Assembly: GCA_963793625.1 (NCBI GenBank)
Contig: CAWCAT010000030.1
Location: forward strand, 62,001 to 126,000
Source: G963668605 sp963793625
GTDB lineage: Bacteria > Acidobacteriota > Terriglobia > Bryobacterales > Bryobacteraceae
Length of the DNA: 64,000 bases
Direction: 5' to 3'
Part shown: one piece after another, positions 9,101-18,021 of the stretch
Position numbering within the stretch: position 1 is the stretch's first letter
Layout: each line of letters starts with the position of its first letter
Notes under the pieces: model-generated
Database searches by the model: none
Told to the model about the DNA's origin: nothing
What the model saw: the letters and a program-made list of their open reading frames with translations, nothing else
Program-made: the position numbers and the translations under genes

Positions 9101-9820
9101 TCCACATATCCACAGGACCCCGAAAACCTGCGAGCTGAGCGCTCGATCTCAAGCAACGATATACCGCAAAAGTTCAGCCTTGGTTACAGCTACGAATTGC
9201 CGATCGGCCGCAACAAACCCCTCGCGCCTCACAACCGGCTGCTCGGGATGCTTGTGGGGGATTGGAAGTTGTCCGGTAACGCGACCATGCTGGCCGGCTG
9301 GCCTGTATCCGTGCGTCTGGTGGGAAGTGGCTACTGGGTCTCACAGGGCGGTGGCGTTGCGCCGACTGCTTCTTACGGTCTGCGGCCGAATCTCGTGCCC
9401 GGAGTACCTATCATCAATCCGAACTTCGGGAGCGGAGACCCTTACTTTACCCCGTACTTGAATCCGGCGGCATTCTCGGTTCCAGGCTCGCTGGATAATC
9501 CGGAATTCGGTAATGCTCCGAGGCGGTATTCTCAGGCGCGCACGCCCGGACAGCGACTGTTCGACTGCGCCTTGTTCAAGCAGTTCCGGCTCTACCGCGA
9601 GCGGGTTTCTCTTGACATACGTAGCGAGTTTTTCAACGTGCTCAACCATCCGAATCTGACGCGGCCCGGCACCGACTTCCTGACCGGTAACTTTAATACC
9701 GCTTCGCTGACGAATCCTGCCGTAGCGCCGTTCACTAACAATGCGAACTTTGGGATACTGAACCGGGCGAATTCGTCCTCGGGGAGAGTGATCAAACTGG
9801 GGGCGATTCTCCGTTTCTGA
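6107..9820 (+). CDS. TonB-dependent receptor, Oar-like with carboxypeptidase-regulatory domain
   Basis: Large outer-membrane receptor (1237 aa) predicted to import a ligand using TonB energy. It has a signal peptide (FALIFVLILGGATSWSQ) and then a carboxypeptidase-regulatory-like beta-sandwich (GQIMGQVLDEQKAAVPGVKM to LPPGTYRVTADAKGFE, about residues 25-105). The plug region contains LVDGAEITGTSIPRA and NGVPAQYGRTGGGVINQTTRSG, and a long barrel ends in SSGRVIKLGAILRF with the terminal Phe. GGAG lies 6 bases before the ATG. It is the same subfamily as the receptor at 43794, both having GGVINQTT and FFYA-x-x-EPSR. It stands alone on its strand and converges on the next receptor. Ligand unknown; neighbouring hydrolases suggest glycans or phosphoesters. 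Confidence 0.93.
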   Translation: MKLLNFSFALIFVLILGGATSWSQTNSGQIMGQVLDEQKAAVPGVKMAATQIDTNITQETATSSEGVYTFPALPPGTYRVTADAKGFERVTVEKVEVFTGRVSSVEVVVKIGKAQQSVMVEDRAPLLSQDTAMIATTVEAKLIEDLPMLERSTLSVIFLTPGVTGGTGADIGSEIPSMYTGVTSPGATISASGGVAGGASMLVDGAEITGTSIPRATMLFSRDMVKEVTVVTNGVPAQYGRTGGGVINQTTRSGSNKVHGNAGWQHYDPAFMARAHGSIDRPQDHRNYMNMSAGGPVVLPKIYNGRNRTFFYASYEPSRFVSSAWQEIRLPTSDELKGKLNNSYALLDQTVLRAKGAEAALAAPRTGNLYYHSLVNSDGFPTGPTFSSTSQYVQIPGNDLSAQLAKNPVAKWLMSQYPTPEKHGPLVIFHRPDGLWTTTGMNAWGARGVRQNDNRWSTKIDHKLTDKDRIAVRYSYAPIDGVRYTFWGPDSPLNSVPTERIRSRNMTFSHSHAFTGSAIVNEFRATYARINALRDAPPAALAKDWGKEIGLVPSVTGKGMPAFNFSDSSFSGNVIGAANQGSSVEGKVIDANYGYGDDLSIVRGRHAIKTGVDIRSFQMNYINDVVGRRGGTYNFGNASTNNGVNGGSGVGTFILGLIDSYNVQTTLVPYYYRWRYYAGYFQDDFKVSPKLTLNLGLRYQVETPRSEKYNRQGTFLPDLKGTTANGLPVQGAFAFSGSAGLPRSLWPINYLGFEPRAGFAYSPIRRVTLRGSYALLHAPLTGIGNTASPNLGASAVTAGGQNGGVNPGLVSYITNPLGPLAPAQPVSGGPFFTSFSAAIYVNQTSAVPSVQQRSFAIQFQASQSLLLETGYLGSKGTHLIMSTSGGYDLNRPTNAQVIQQIKARVNFSQTVPNTLGLTDTQGRISTTTYANTLRPFQNFYGQAIPLWWDRRGNSSYNAIYFSGKQRMAKGLYLQASYTISKGFDDSVNPTFGGLTIVGSTYPQDPENLRAERSISSNDIPQKFSLGYSYELPIGRNKPLAPHNRLLGMLVGDWKLSGNATMLAGWPVSVRLVGSGYWVSQGGGVAPTASYGLRPNLVPGVPIINPNFGSGDPYFTPYLNPAAFSVPGSLDNPEFGNAPRRYSQARTPGQRLFDCALFKQFRLYRERVSLDIRSEFFNVLNHPNLTRPGTDFLTGNFNTASLTNPAVAPFTNNANFGILNRANSSSGRVIKLGAILRF

Positions 9821-9848
9821 CGCCAACTTCGTGATAATTGGAGAAGGT

Positions 9849-9876
9849 GCGGGTGTGTCCGGTTGGGCACACCCGC
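9849..9876. terminator. Bidirectional hairpin terminator between two receptor genes
   Basis: GCGGGTGTG and CACACCCGC make a perfect 9-bp stem with a 10-base loop, centred between the two convergent stops (9820 and 9887). TTGTTG follows on the plus side. Confidence 0.7.
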
Positions 9877-9886
9877 TTGTTGAGAC

Positions 9887-12800
9887 TCAGAACTGATAGC
9901 GTAGTGCAATCTGCATGGTGCGGGCGCTCGAGGACTTCGTAATGATCCCGCCTTTGATGTCGTTGATGGTCGCGTTTGGCAGCTTCAGATTTCCGTGGTT
10001 GGTTACATTGAAGGCCTCCCAACGGAATTGCAGATACTGCTTCTCACGAACGTAGAACTTCTTCATCAGGCCGAGGTTCATTGAGATGAAGCCAGGGCCA
10101 TCCAGAATGTTTCGATCAGAGCTGCCGAAGCGATACGAGCCGCGCGGCACTGTCGAGAAGGCTAACACGTCAAACCAGCGGTCGGCGGTTGGATTGTCGA
10201 GCGTTCCTTTACGAAGACGATCGGGACGGTTCGACTCGCCATTGTCCAGGTCGGCCCCATCCACCTGCGGAGTAAAGGGCTGGCCGGTGTACATCCTGTG
10301 ATTGCCCGATAGTTGCCAGCCTCGCAGGTAGCGCCCTGCACTCTTCGGCACTTCATAGGAGAAGGCGAACGTAAACGAATGGCCAATGTCGAAATCGGAC
10401 CGGCCGCGGTCGAGCTTCAGGTTGCGGGAATCCGATGCGCCGCTATAAGTTCCGTTACCCGATCCTGAAATCTGAGAGCCGTAATCGATCGACTTGGAAT
10501 AGACGTAGTTGAGGCGGAAGAAGTAACTCTTCGCGAAGCGACGCTTATAAGTCGCCATGCCCGAGTTATAAGTTGAGTTTGCTCCGAAGCTGTAGTAATT
10601 AATGGAGCTGAACGCCGGGAAGGGGCGGGGGAATGACCCGTTCGACTGGCGTAGCGCCGGTACGCGGACAACCTGGTTGATGTCATAACGCCGTCCCAGG
10701 TGGGTGCCCTTCGAACCTGCATACGCAATTTCAATCGCGCTTTCTTTCCCGATTCCGCGCTCGACAGTCAGGTTCCAACTCTGCAGGTACTGCGCGGGCG
10801 CGCTCATCTCAAAGCCGTAACCGTTAGTGGTGCCTCCGATGCTGCCACGTGCCGGCGCGAATACGTTAGAAAGTGTCAACGCGTTGGCATTGTTGGCGTC
10901 GCGCGAAAAGCTCTCGGGTATGACGAACGGATAGGCGTTACCAAGATCCTTACGGACCGGTTCGTTCATGTTGCTCGCGTAGAAGATGCCGTAACCGCCG
11001 CGAACTACCGTCTTCATGCCACCAAAAGGACGCCAGGCCAGGCCGAAGCGCGGAGCCAGGTTGGTGTACTGCGTGTTCACAAGCGATGTCGGCAGGTCGT
11101 AGTCGCGTCCTAAGCCGACTTTGCCCTGCAGTTTCGCCGTTGCTATTTTTGCCTCCAGATCGATCACTCCGGCATCATCGGCAATAATAATCTTGTTGAG
11201 TTCCGGAATGAAATTCACGATGCGCCCGTACTTCTCCGAAAGCGGGCTGTTGACCTCCCAGCGTAGGCCGAGATTCAGCGTGAGCCGGGGAGTGACCTTG
11301 AAGTCGTCCTGCAAGAATGAGCCAAACTGCGTCGCGAAAATGTAGTTCGAGACAGTGCCGCGCTGCCAGCTGGAACTATAGAGATCGCCGAGCATGAAGT
11401 CAGCCCAACCGACGCCGGTCCAGCGTCCGTTGAAGCTGAGAGTGCCGCGCGTGTCGCGATTCCAGGGCTCGAAATACTGTGTGCGGTTGACGTCGAATCC
11501 GCCTTTGATGAGATGCCTGCCTTTGACCCAGGTAAGGGTGTCGGAAGCCTGCCAGTTGTTCACGACGTTGCGCTTCGGGAATTCCTTGGTGTCGCCGAAG
11601 GTCTCGATGCCTGTGATTCCGATGCTGGGGAAGCCGAACAGGATCGGGTTGTCAGTGGGGGGCGTGATGCCCAACTCGCCGCCAAAATCACGGCTCGAGT
11701 AGAGCGTCTTCATTTCCGCTTCGCGCGTGCGGGTGAACGAAGCACGGGCTTCATTGACAATGCTCGTCGAAACCATGCGTGTGTAGTTGATGGACGCCAG
11801 CGAATAGCGGTTCACGCTCCAAATTCCGAAGCCAGGCAGATTGGAACCGCGGAAAGGATTGTAAGGATCCGAGGCCTGCCACAGGAATCGGCCGGAGACC
11901 GTGTCGCGCGAGGAGAAGCGGTGGTTGACCTTGAAGAGCAGTTTATTCGTTTCGCCACGGTCTGTCTCGGTGCCGTAGTAGTTCATGATGGCGCCGGGCA
12001 TGTTCTCGACCGGATAGTAGTTGAGCAGTTTGGTCGCGGTCGGGTGAAAGCGCGACGGCGGAATGATGTTGTTGGGAAAACAGCCAGGCCCGTTCAAGAC
12101 AGTGCAGGCGGCAGTTGTGAGCGGGTCTTTCAAGGGAATTACTTTGCCGTTGACGTCCACCGTTTGGGAGAAATTGCCGGCGCGTTCCAAAGCTGTCGCC
12201 ACACGACCGCGGCGCGACTGGCCCATTCTCTGCTTGGTTGCATCCCAGGAGAAGACGAAAAACGTGCGGTCGTTGCCGTTGTAAACCTTCGGGATACGCA
12301 CCGGACCTTCGATCGTCGCGCCGTACTGATTGCGCCGCAGCGGAGCCTTGTCCACGTCGAAGAAGCCGCGCGCATCGAACTTATCGTTCCTGAGAAACTC
12401 GAAAAGCGAGCCGTGAACACGGTTGCTGCCGGTCTTGATCGCCACCGACATAACGCCGCCCGCGAGCCGGCCAAATTCGGCCGAATACCCGCTGGTCTCC
12501 ATTTTGAACTCCTGCATCGCGTCGATCGGCGGCATAACAACTTCCTTGCCGCTGCGGCGGTTATAGACGTTTACGCCATCGACTACGAAGTTGGTGTTGT
12601 CTCCGCGCGCGCCGTTGATGATGTAACCGGAGCCGTAGCCGCCATCGGAGTTTGGTGCGACTCCGGCAACTAGAAATGCGAGGTCGCCAAAACTTCGACC
12701 CGCCAGCGGCATGTTGTCTTTTTCATCGGTCGCGACGACGTCGCCCCTGGCGCCGGTTTCGGTATTGACCGGTGGTGCACTCGCCTGCACTTCGATCGTT

Positions 12801-13135
12801 TCGGCGAGAGTGCCGATTTGCAGAACCATCTCCAGACGGAGCACCTGGCCTACCAGCAATTCAATCTCATTCCGTACGGTTTTCTTGAAGCCTTCTTTTT
12901 CCGCAATCACCTCGTAGGAACCGGGCACCAGTTGGGGAACGGTGAAATTCCCATCATCCGTAGTACGAGCAATTCGAGTTTGGTTGGTGTTGATATTGCG
13001 AACGGAAATGGCAGAACCCGGGATGACACCGCCCGAGTTATCCAGGACCCGACCTACCATCGTCCCGGTGGGTGTCTGAGCGAACAGGCCCAGACTCACA
13101 GCTAGAGCAAGTGCAAATAATGGCAACTTGGACAT
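9887..13135 (-). CDS. TonB-dependent receptor, Oar-like
   Basis: Complete outer-membrane receptor of about 1082 aa. It has a signal peptide (LFALALAVSLGLFAQ), a carboxypeptidase-regulatory-like domain (GTMVGRVLDNSGGVIPGSAI to LVPGSYEVIAEKEGFKKTV) and a plug with NFVVDGVNVYNRRSGKE and GYSAEFGRLAGGVMSVAIKT. Barrel signatures include NRTFFVF-like NDRTFFVFSWD, SFLQDDFKVTPRLTLNLGLR and the terminal ARTMQIALRYQF. Three in-frame starts (GTG 13153, ATG 13144, ATG 13135) lie close together; ATG 13135 has GGGAG at a workable distance and leads directly into the signal peptide. The phosphoester-hydrolase operon ends 90 bp upstream of it on the same strand, which makes a phosphorylated ligand plausible but unproven. 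Confidence 0.92.
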   Translation of the reverse strand: MSKLPLFALALAVSLGLFAQTPTGTMVGRVLDNSGGVIPGSAISVRNINTNQTRIARTTDDGNFTVPQLVPGSYEVIAEKEGFKKTVRNEIELLVGQVLRLEMVLQIGTLAETIEVQASAPPVNTETGARGDVVATDEKDNMPLAGRSFGDLAFLVAGVAPNSDGGYGSGYIINGARGDNTNFVVDGVNVYNRRSGKEVVMPPIDAMQEFKMETSGYSAEFGRLAGGVMSVAIKTGSNRVHGSLFEFLRNDKFDARGFFDVDKAPLRRNQYGATIEGPVRIPKVYNGNDRTFFVFSWDATKQRMGQSRRGRVATALERAGNFSQTVDVNGKVIPLKDPLTTAACTVLNGPGCFPNNIIPPSRFHPTATKLLNYYPVENMPGAIMNYYGTETDRGETNKLLFKVNHRFSSRDTVSGRFLWQASDPYNPFRGSNLPGFGIWSVNRYSLASINYTRMVSTSIVNEARASFTRTREAEMKTLYSSRDFGGELGITPPTDNPILFGFPSIGITGIETFGDTKEFPKRNVVNNWQASDTLTWVKGRHLIKGGFDVNRTQYFEPWNRDTRGTLSFNGRWTGVGWADFMLGDLYSSSWQRGTVSNYIFATQFGSFLQDDFKVTPRLTLNLGLRWEVNSPLSEKYGRIVNFIPELNKIIIADDAGVIDLEAKIATAKLQGKVGLGRDYDLPTSLVNTQYTNLAPRFGLAWRPFGGMKTVVRGGYGIFYASNMNEPVRKDLGNAYPFVIPESFSRDANNANALTLSNVFAPARGSIGGTTNGYGFEMSAPAQYLQSWNLTVERGIGKESAIEIAYAGSKGTHLGRRYDINQVVRVPALRQSNGSFPRPFPAFSSINYYSFGANSTYNSGMATYKRRFAKSYFFRLNYVYSKSIDYGSQISGSGNGTYSGASDSRNLKLDRGRSDFDIGHSFTFAFSYEVPKSAGRYLRGWQLSGNHRMYTGQPFTPQVDGADLDNGESNRPDRLRKGTLDNPTADRWFDVLAFSTVPRGSYRFGSSDRNILDGPGFISMNLGLMKKFYVREKQYLQFRWEAFNVTNHGNLKLPNATINDIKGGIITKSSSARTMQIALRYQF

Positions 13136-13192
13136 ATGAAGCATTTCTCCCACCCGAGATTATGTCGAGGTTGCGGAAGCCGCAAGTCTATG

Positions 13193-13218
13193 AACGTTAA
13201 GTACTGTTATGTAACGTT
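13193..13218 (-). promoter_or_regulatory. Inverted repeat AACGTTA-N12-TAACGTT upstream of the receptor
   Basis: AACGTTA (13193-13199) and TAACGTT (13212-13218) form a 7-bp dyad about 60-80 bp before the receptor start. It resembles an operator. Its TTATGTAAC core is the reverse complement of GTTACATAA found near the duplicated receptors. Confidence 0.4.
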
Positions 13219-13224
13219 TCGATT

Positions 13225-14298
13225 TCAGGGTTTAAGCAGGACTGCGGTGTCAATATCGTAGCGATAAACTTCGGGTTCTCGAGAATCGACGTGCACCCGA
13301 ACCTCACCTTTTGCAGTGTCGTCGATCGTACGCACCTGAAGGCGTTCCCCGGTGGAGCAGCGTAACGCCACGCCTGACGCGAATCCGGTGGGGCCAGAAT
13401 TGAGGGGATCGAGATCGCAGCTCCCTGCGCCGGGGCGTCGGATTGTCATGGCGCCTTTCGGAGATATCAGCGTCTCGAAGACCACGCCGCCGAGGTAGTC
13501 CACTGAGGGCAACGCTTTGCCCGCCGGCACGTCCGTGTCCGCGATGTGAGGCATGCCGTCGATACTCACTTTCACTTCGGGAAGCAGCAACCCGGCATCG
13601 CTGATGTAGTAATGCGGGGCTTGCGAGCCGGCGAAGTGAGGCCAGCGCAAAATGACGTGGAAGTGCGGGGGAAAGTCTTCGTGTCCGAGCGGGTTATTGG
13701 TGTCGAAGCCCATCAGGTGAATCTTACCGAGTCCCCTTTCGACGACATCCCGGTCCAGGTGCAGCGCTCGAAGCGCCTCGCGCATTCCGAACTCAAGATT
13801 TAACGCGGCGGCAGCCTGGACCGCGGGCCAGGTACCGGTCGCATACTTTCCCGCCCTGCGGTCCTCAAATGCATGTTCGATGCGCAGCGCGATCCCCGGC
13901 CAACTCAGTGTTGTCTGGACTTCGAGCGTGGAAGAGCGCTGTCGGGGAACAACCGGCACATCAAAAATGGCAGATCCTGCTTCGATCGAAAAAGGCAGCC
14001 GGTTCTTTTCGACGATGACCGCGCGGATGGCGACACCGCCAGTCTGCACAGCAACTTTCCGGATGACGCCGTGATCGGAAGGGACCCGAATGTAGAAGAA
14101 AATCTCACGCGAGTTCTCGCCCTGGTAGATCGCGCCGCTGGCGAGTTCGCATTGCGGGCAATCAGCGGGAAGCTGTACCTTGATACCCTGCGTCTGAACG
14201 CCTGGGTCGCGCTTCATGAGCTTCACGCCGACCACTGCAACGGATGCGGCGCTAAGCGTGTTCCACGCGCAAAGCAGTAGCAGGGCGAATCTTGTCAT
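13225..14298 (-). CDS. Secreted protein sharing the C-terminal module of the phospholipase C-like gene
   Basis: The 357-residue product starts with a signal peptide (MTRFALLLLCAWNTLSA). Its ATG overlaps the stop of the upstream phosphoesterase gene (ATGA), so it is translationally coupled as the last gene of the operon. The C-terminal half, from AAALNLEFGMREALRALHLD through WPHFAGSQAP to PTGFASGVALRC, aligns with the C-terminus of the phospholipase-like protein two genes upstream (AALHMAYGLREAVRLLGID, WPPHAGSQV, GGSFATGVLL). That suggests a shared accessory or substrate-binding module. The N-terminal half (ADCPQCELASGAIYQGENS) is not recognised. It has no evident catalytic motif, and the function is unknown. 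Confidence 0.7.
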   Translation of the reverse strand: MTRFALLLLCAWNTLSAASVAVVGVKLMKRDPGVQTQGIKVQLPADCPQCELASGAIYQGENSREIFFYIRVPSDHGVIRKVAVQTGGVAIRAVIVEKNRLPFSIEAGSAIFDVPVVPRQRSSTLEVQTTLSWPGIALRIEHAFEDRRAGKYATGTWPAVQAAAALNLEFGMREALRALHLDRDVVERGLGKIHLMGFDTNNPLGHEDFPPHFHVILRWPHFAGSQAPHYYISDAGLLLPEVKVSIDGMPHIADTDVPAGKALPSVDYLGGVVFETLISPKGAMTIRRPGAGSCDLDPLNSGPTGFASGVALRCSTGERLQVRTIDDTAKGEVRVHVDSREPEVYRYDIDTAVLLKP

Positions 14299-16679
14299 TT
14301 GCGTGCCATGACGAAGGTGGCCACTTTTTTGGGCGGCAGAGGGGACTCCGCGCCGCGCACGGCTTTCCAAATGATCTCGTTGTACTCGCGGTCATCGGAA
14401 GTGTCGGCGCTTTCGAGTGTCATTCCATAGAGCGTTGTGCGCCGTATGCTCTTGGGGAGTTCTTTTCGTCAATATCGACCAGGGGAGCCAATGCAGCGTA
14501 CGGCCGGTAATCGGGCGTGCCCTGGAGCGCCGCCCACATCGGGGTTGCGTAGGCATCGTACTGGGTCAGGGGTGGGAGGCCGAGGAGCAGTTCCATCGTG
14601 CGGAGCACGCTCGAACTCGAATACATGGTGCTGTCCACGATGTTGCGCCTGCAGTAAGGGGAGATCATCAGCGCCGGTGCACGATGAGCGTCAACGTGGT
14701 CCGGTCCGCCCTGGGTATCGTCTTCCACGACAAAGATCGCCATTTCCTTCCAGAAGCGGCTGGCGCTGAGCGCTTCGACCATCTTGCCGAGGACGAAATC
14801 GTTCTCCGCCATCATTGCCGAGGGCGTTTGCACGCCAGGGCGTGTGCCGAGCAGGTGATCTCCGGGCAGCGACAATACGGTGAAGCGAGGCATGCTGCCC
14901 TTCTTCTCGAATTCTCGAAATTCCTCGAGCCAGACTTCCAGGCGCTGTCGGTCCGACATCTGCGTTATCGCGTCCGAGCCCAAGTAGGTCGGATGAATAT
15001 GCCCGACGAGCGTCGGCGTCGCCGGCCGGACCGTTCCGGGAGCTGAAAACGACACGCGCGCGAACTCGCCGTAGCTGCGGTATGAAATGCCAGCCTGCGC
15101 GCAGAGATCCCAGATGAAACCCGCGGCGGAGAACGCAGCCGGGTCGTCATGCAAACTCAGGCGCGAGGCCCGCCCCTTACCGCCGTACATCGCCGGCCAG
15201 AGCTTTTCAACGTAGTCGGTGGCGTACGCTCCGGTAACCCAATGGTGCCCATCTGCGCTCACTTCCGCGTCGTGGTACAAGTTATCGAACAGGCCAAACC
15301 GGCGCGCCAGTGCGTGATGGTTGGGCGTGACCTTTTCGGGGAAGAGGCAATAGTGGGGGTCTCCGTTGCCCTCTTTTATGTCGCCGAAGATGCAGTCGTA
15401 GGTGCGATTCTCCTTGATGATGTAGAACACGTACTTGATCGGACAGCTTTTCCCGAGCGGAAATGGCGCCTTAGCAGTTCTGGAGCGCCTTCTTGCCTGC
15501 TGGCGAATTCCTATGGACCTGCTGGGAGTAGCGGGCGAGAGTACTCGCGTCGGGCACGCCGATTAGTGATAGTGATCCATGCAGGAGGCCCGCGATGTAC
15601 CCCGGATTCCGCATGCCTTCGAACTTGTCGGTCCAGGCAGCGGCATTGTTCACGGATGTCGTTCCTTTTCCGTTGGCCACCACCAGCTTGGCTCGGGGGC
15701 CGTCCGCGACGATCGCCGTCGGGTACCACCCGGTCGGGATGAAACCCTTGGGCACACTCTTCCCGTCGGTCGAGACGTCGATAACAGCCAGGCAGTTGTT
15801 ATCCGCGTTGGCTACATACAGAGTTCGGCCGTCGGGACTGAAGGCGAGCGCATTAGGCGTGCTGCCGGGAGGCGACTTTGGCTGGAGGGCGATGTCGATT
15901 TCTTCCACAACTTCGTGCGAAGCGGTGTTGATAACCGATACTGTGTTGCGGTTTCCGTTCGCGACGAAGAGGCGCGTCCCGCTGCTGTTCAGAACAAGGT
16001 CGTTCGGTTTTTCGCGGACTTTCACATTACGGAAAACGTTGTTCTCTTTGAGCCCGACAACGGAAACGCTATCCTCGCCCCAGTTACTGACGTAGGCGAA
16101 GCGCTCGTCGGCAGAGAGGATGCAGCTGTACGGTTTGACGCCGACGGGGATGGCCGTCAGAATGCGGCGCTGTGCAGTGTCGACCACTTTCAGTGTGTGG
16201 TCTCCATTACCGGCGACGTAGAGGCGATCACCCTTGCGGTTCACGGCGAGGCCCGCAGGGAAGGCGCGGACACTCAGCGGTATATCGTGCGAGTGAGTCA
16301 GCGTGCCCTTGGAGAAGCGATATGCGAGGATTATGTCCTGCCCGCCTGCGGACGCGTAAACGGCGTCTCCGGCGAGGTTAACCGCGATACCCATCCAGCC
16401 CTCCTGGATAGGGACACGTTGCACAACCTCCTCGGCGTCCATGTCGATTACAGCGAGGAAATGATCCTTGTACCCATTGCTGGCGGCAAGGACATATTTG
16501 GTTTGCGGGACCGCTGTCAGCTTCAGCGGAAGGCCGCCGAGTTCAACCTGCCGGCCTGCAGGCGACAGCGCCCAACCGTTGGGCAGCAGGTAGCTGTTGT
16601 CCGGGAGCTTGCGGGGGACATTCTTCTCTGCCGCGGAGGCGGCCGTGCTAAGCAACATCAGAAATTGGGCACGTGTCAT
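14295..16679 (-). pseudogene. YncE-type beta-propeller / phosphoesterase (acid phosphatase-phospholipase C family), two frameshifts
   Basis: The N-terminal 400 residues are YVTN-type propeller blades (DAVYASAGGQDIILAYRFSK, RLFVANGNRNTVSVINTAS, TLYVANADNNCLAVIDVS). The C-terminal part is a metal-dependent phosphoesterase (FYIIKENRTYDCIFGD, PNHHALARRFGLFDNLYHDA, FVVEDDTQGGPDHVDAHRAP). Against the intact paralogue at 28416 there is a one-base frame change near 15465-15475, where KKALQ should lead into PFPLGK and KYVFYIIKE. A second lies near 14416, where GAATG replaces an expected GAAATG after QRSME. Beyond it the frame continues ADTSDDREYNEIIWKAV to a stop overlapping the next ATG. A signal-like N-terminus indicates export. 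It starts 7 bp after the phospholipase-like gene. Either a decaying duplicate or indel errors. Confidence 0.85.
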
Positions 16680-16685
16680 ATTGAT

Positions 16686-18018
16686 TTAAGGCACAGAAAT
16701 ATTTACATCACGTCCGGTTACGCGAATCGAAAGACTCTTACTTCCGGGCGACTCCAACAGCACGCCGGTCGCGAAGCTTCCGCCTGAAGGCTTGAGGGTA
16801 ACCGTCGCTTTCTCGTGGTTCATGAGAGTAATCAGCGACGGCCCAGCGCTCAATTCGAACAGCGGGTCGCCCCGGTGATCGACTGTCCGGACCAACTTTT
16901 CAAACGGAACAGCCTGCGGCCCGGCCGGCTCTCCTTCGAGAATGGTCTGAACGGAAGCGATCGCACCGCCCGATTCCAGGCAGACCTTCGTGACTTGCGA
17001 TCCCGCGTGCGGAGGCCAATCGCCCAACATGTCCACGCACGTGACATCTTGCGTACGCGGCAGGCGGACGAGCACGCGCCCGAGTTGTGTACGTTGCACA
17101 CGCTTGTCGATCCCGAGGAGGCGAACTGCTTCCCTCAGACCGTAAGCCATGTGGAGCGCGGCGCGGCGTGTGGTTGATTCGGTGTTTCCCGATGAGCCGA
17201 TTTCCAGGCCCAGGCCCGGTGTGGATGAGCCGGTGCCGGAGGCGCACTCGCAGGTGCCGCAATGCCCTGATCGCGGGCAATCGAGAGAACCGAGTAGAGC
17301 GCGTCAGCATACAGTTCCGCCGCCGATTGTGCGGCAACCAGGCGCAGCCTGTCCATGCCGGCAGTATCTTCCCGGTACACGGCCTGGATCAGCTCAATCA
17401 CCGTACCCCTGATTTTTCGAATGCGCGCGTAGGTGCTTTCGACAGTGGCTTTCGCCGCTTCGGGTACTGTTTTACCGAGCCGGCGTGGCGCGCGATCTCC
17501 AAGCGTGAAATCAGGGCAGCTAATCTCCATGGGCGCGTGGACATAGAGTTTCCTGGCGCTTTCAGGCGGCGGCACCAATTCCTGAAGAAGCCGAAGGTCC
17601 ATCGCGTGGGCCGGACTAAGACTGTCTTCCAACAGGTGTGCGAGAGTTCCTGCGTAGCGCGCCGTAGCGCTGGAGTCGCCGGCGCGCAGACTTGCGATCA
17701 TTCCTTCAAATAGATACTGGACAGATTCGACATCAGAACTCTTGTCCCAGGTGACATTGTGAATCTGCTTGCCAGCCTGGAAGTTCACAATAGCGCTGCA
17801 TAAAGGCTCGCTCTATTGGCGCGGCATTCCTGTACCGGTCTGGATAGAAAGAGTAAACCTCGGCGATACTGGCGCCTTGGCCGGCAAGCATCTGACGCAG
17901 TATCAGCGGCAGTGAAGCGATCGCTGCATGTGAAATTGTTATGTGCGGGTCGTGCCAACCGAAGGCAGGAAAGGTTAACCAGAGTTAACAAAGATAACAG
18001 GAGTATGCGTGCACGCAT
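16686..18018 (-). pseudogene. Zinc-dependent phospholipase C / S1-P1 nuclease-like protein, several frameshifts
   Basis: Reading three frames in turn reconstructs one secreted protein. After a signal peptide (MRARILLLSLLTLVNLS) the mature chain would begin at FGWHDPHITISHAAI, the N-terminal Trp with nearby His typical of the phospholipase C/P1 nuclease superfamily. Then come FYPDRYRN, KQIHNVTWD, and AHLLEDSLSPAH, which matches the H-x3-D-x5-H zinc motif exactly, and VHAPME, matching H-x3-E. The last frame supplies a C-terminal module (AALHMAYGLREAVRLLGID to GRDVNISVP). Frame changes fall near 17967, near 17795 and near 17270. Predicted activity is hydrolysis of phospholipids or nucleic-acid phosphodiesters in the periplasm. 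It starts 3 bp after the phosphodiesterase stop, inside the same operon. Confidence 0.75.
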
Positions 18019-18021
18019 GTG

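Noticed and set aside
11513..12673. Plus-strand frame of 386 codons inside the receptor at 9887-13135
   Set aside because: Antisense to a complete receptor; the long frame is a by-product of codon bias.
15579..16787. Plus-strand frame of 402 codons opposite the propeller domain
   Set aside because: Antisense to propeller repeats with clear homology on the minus strand.
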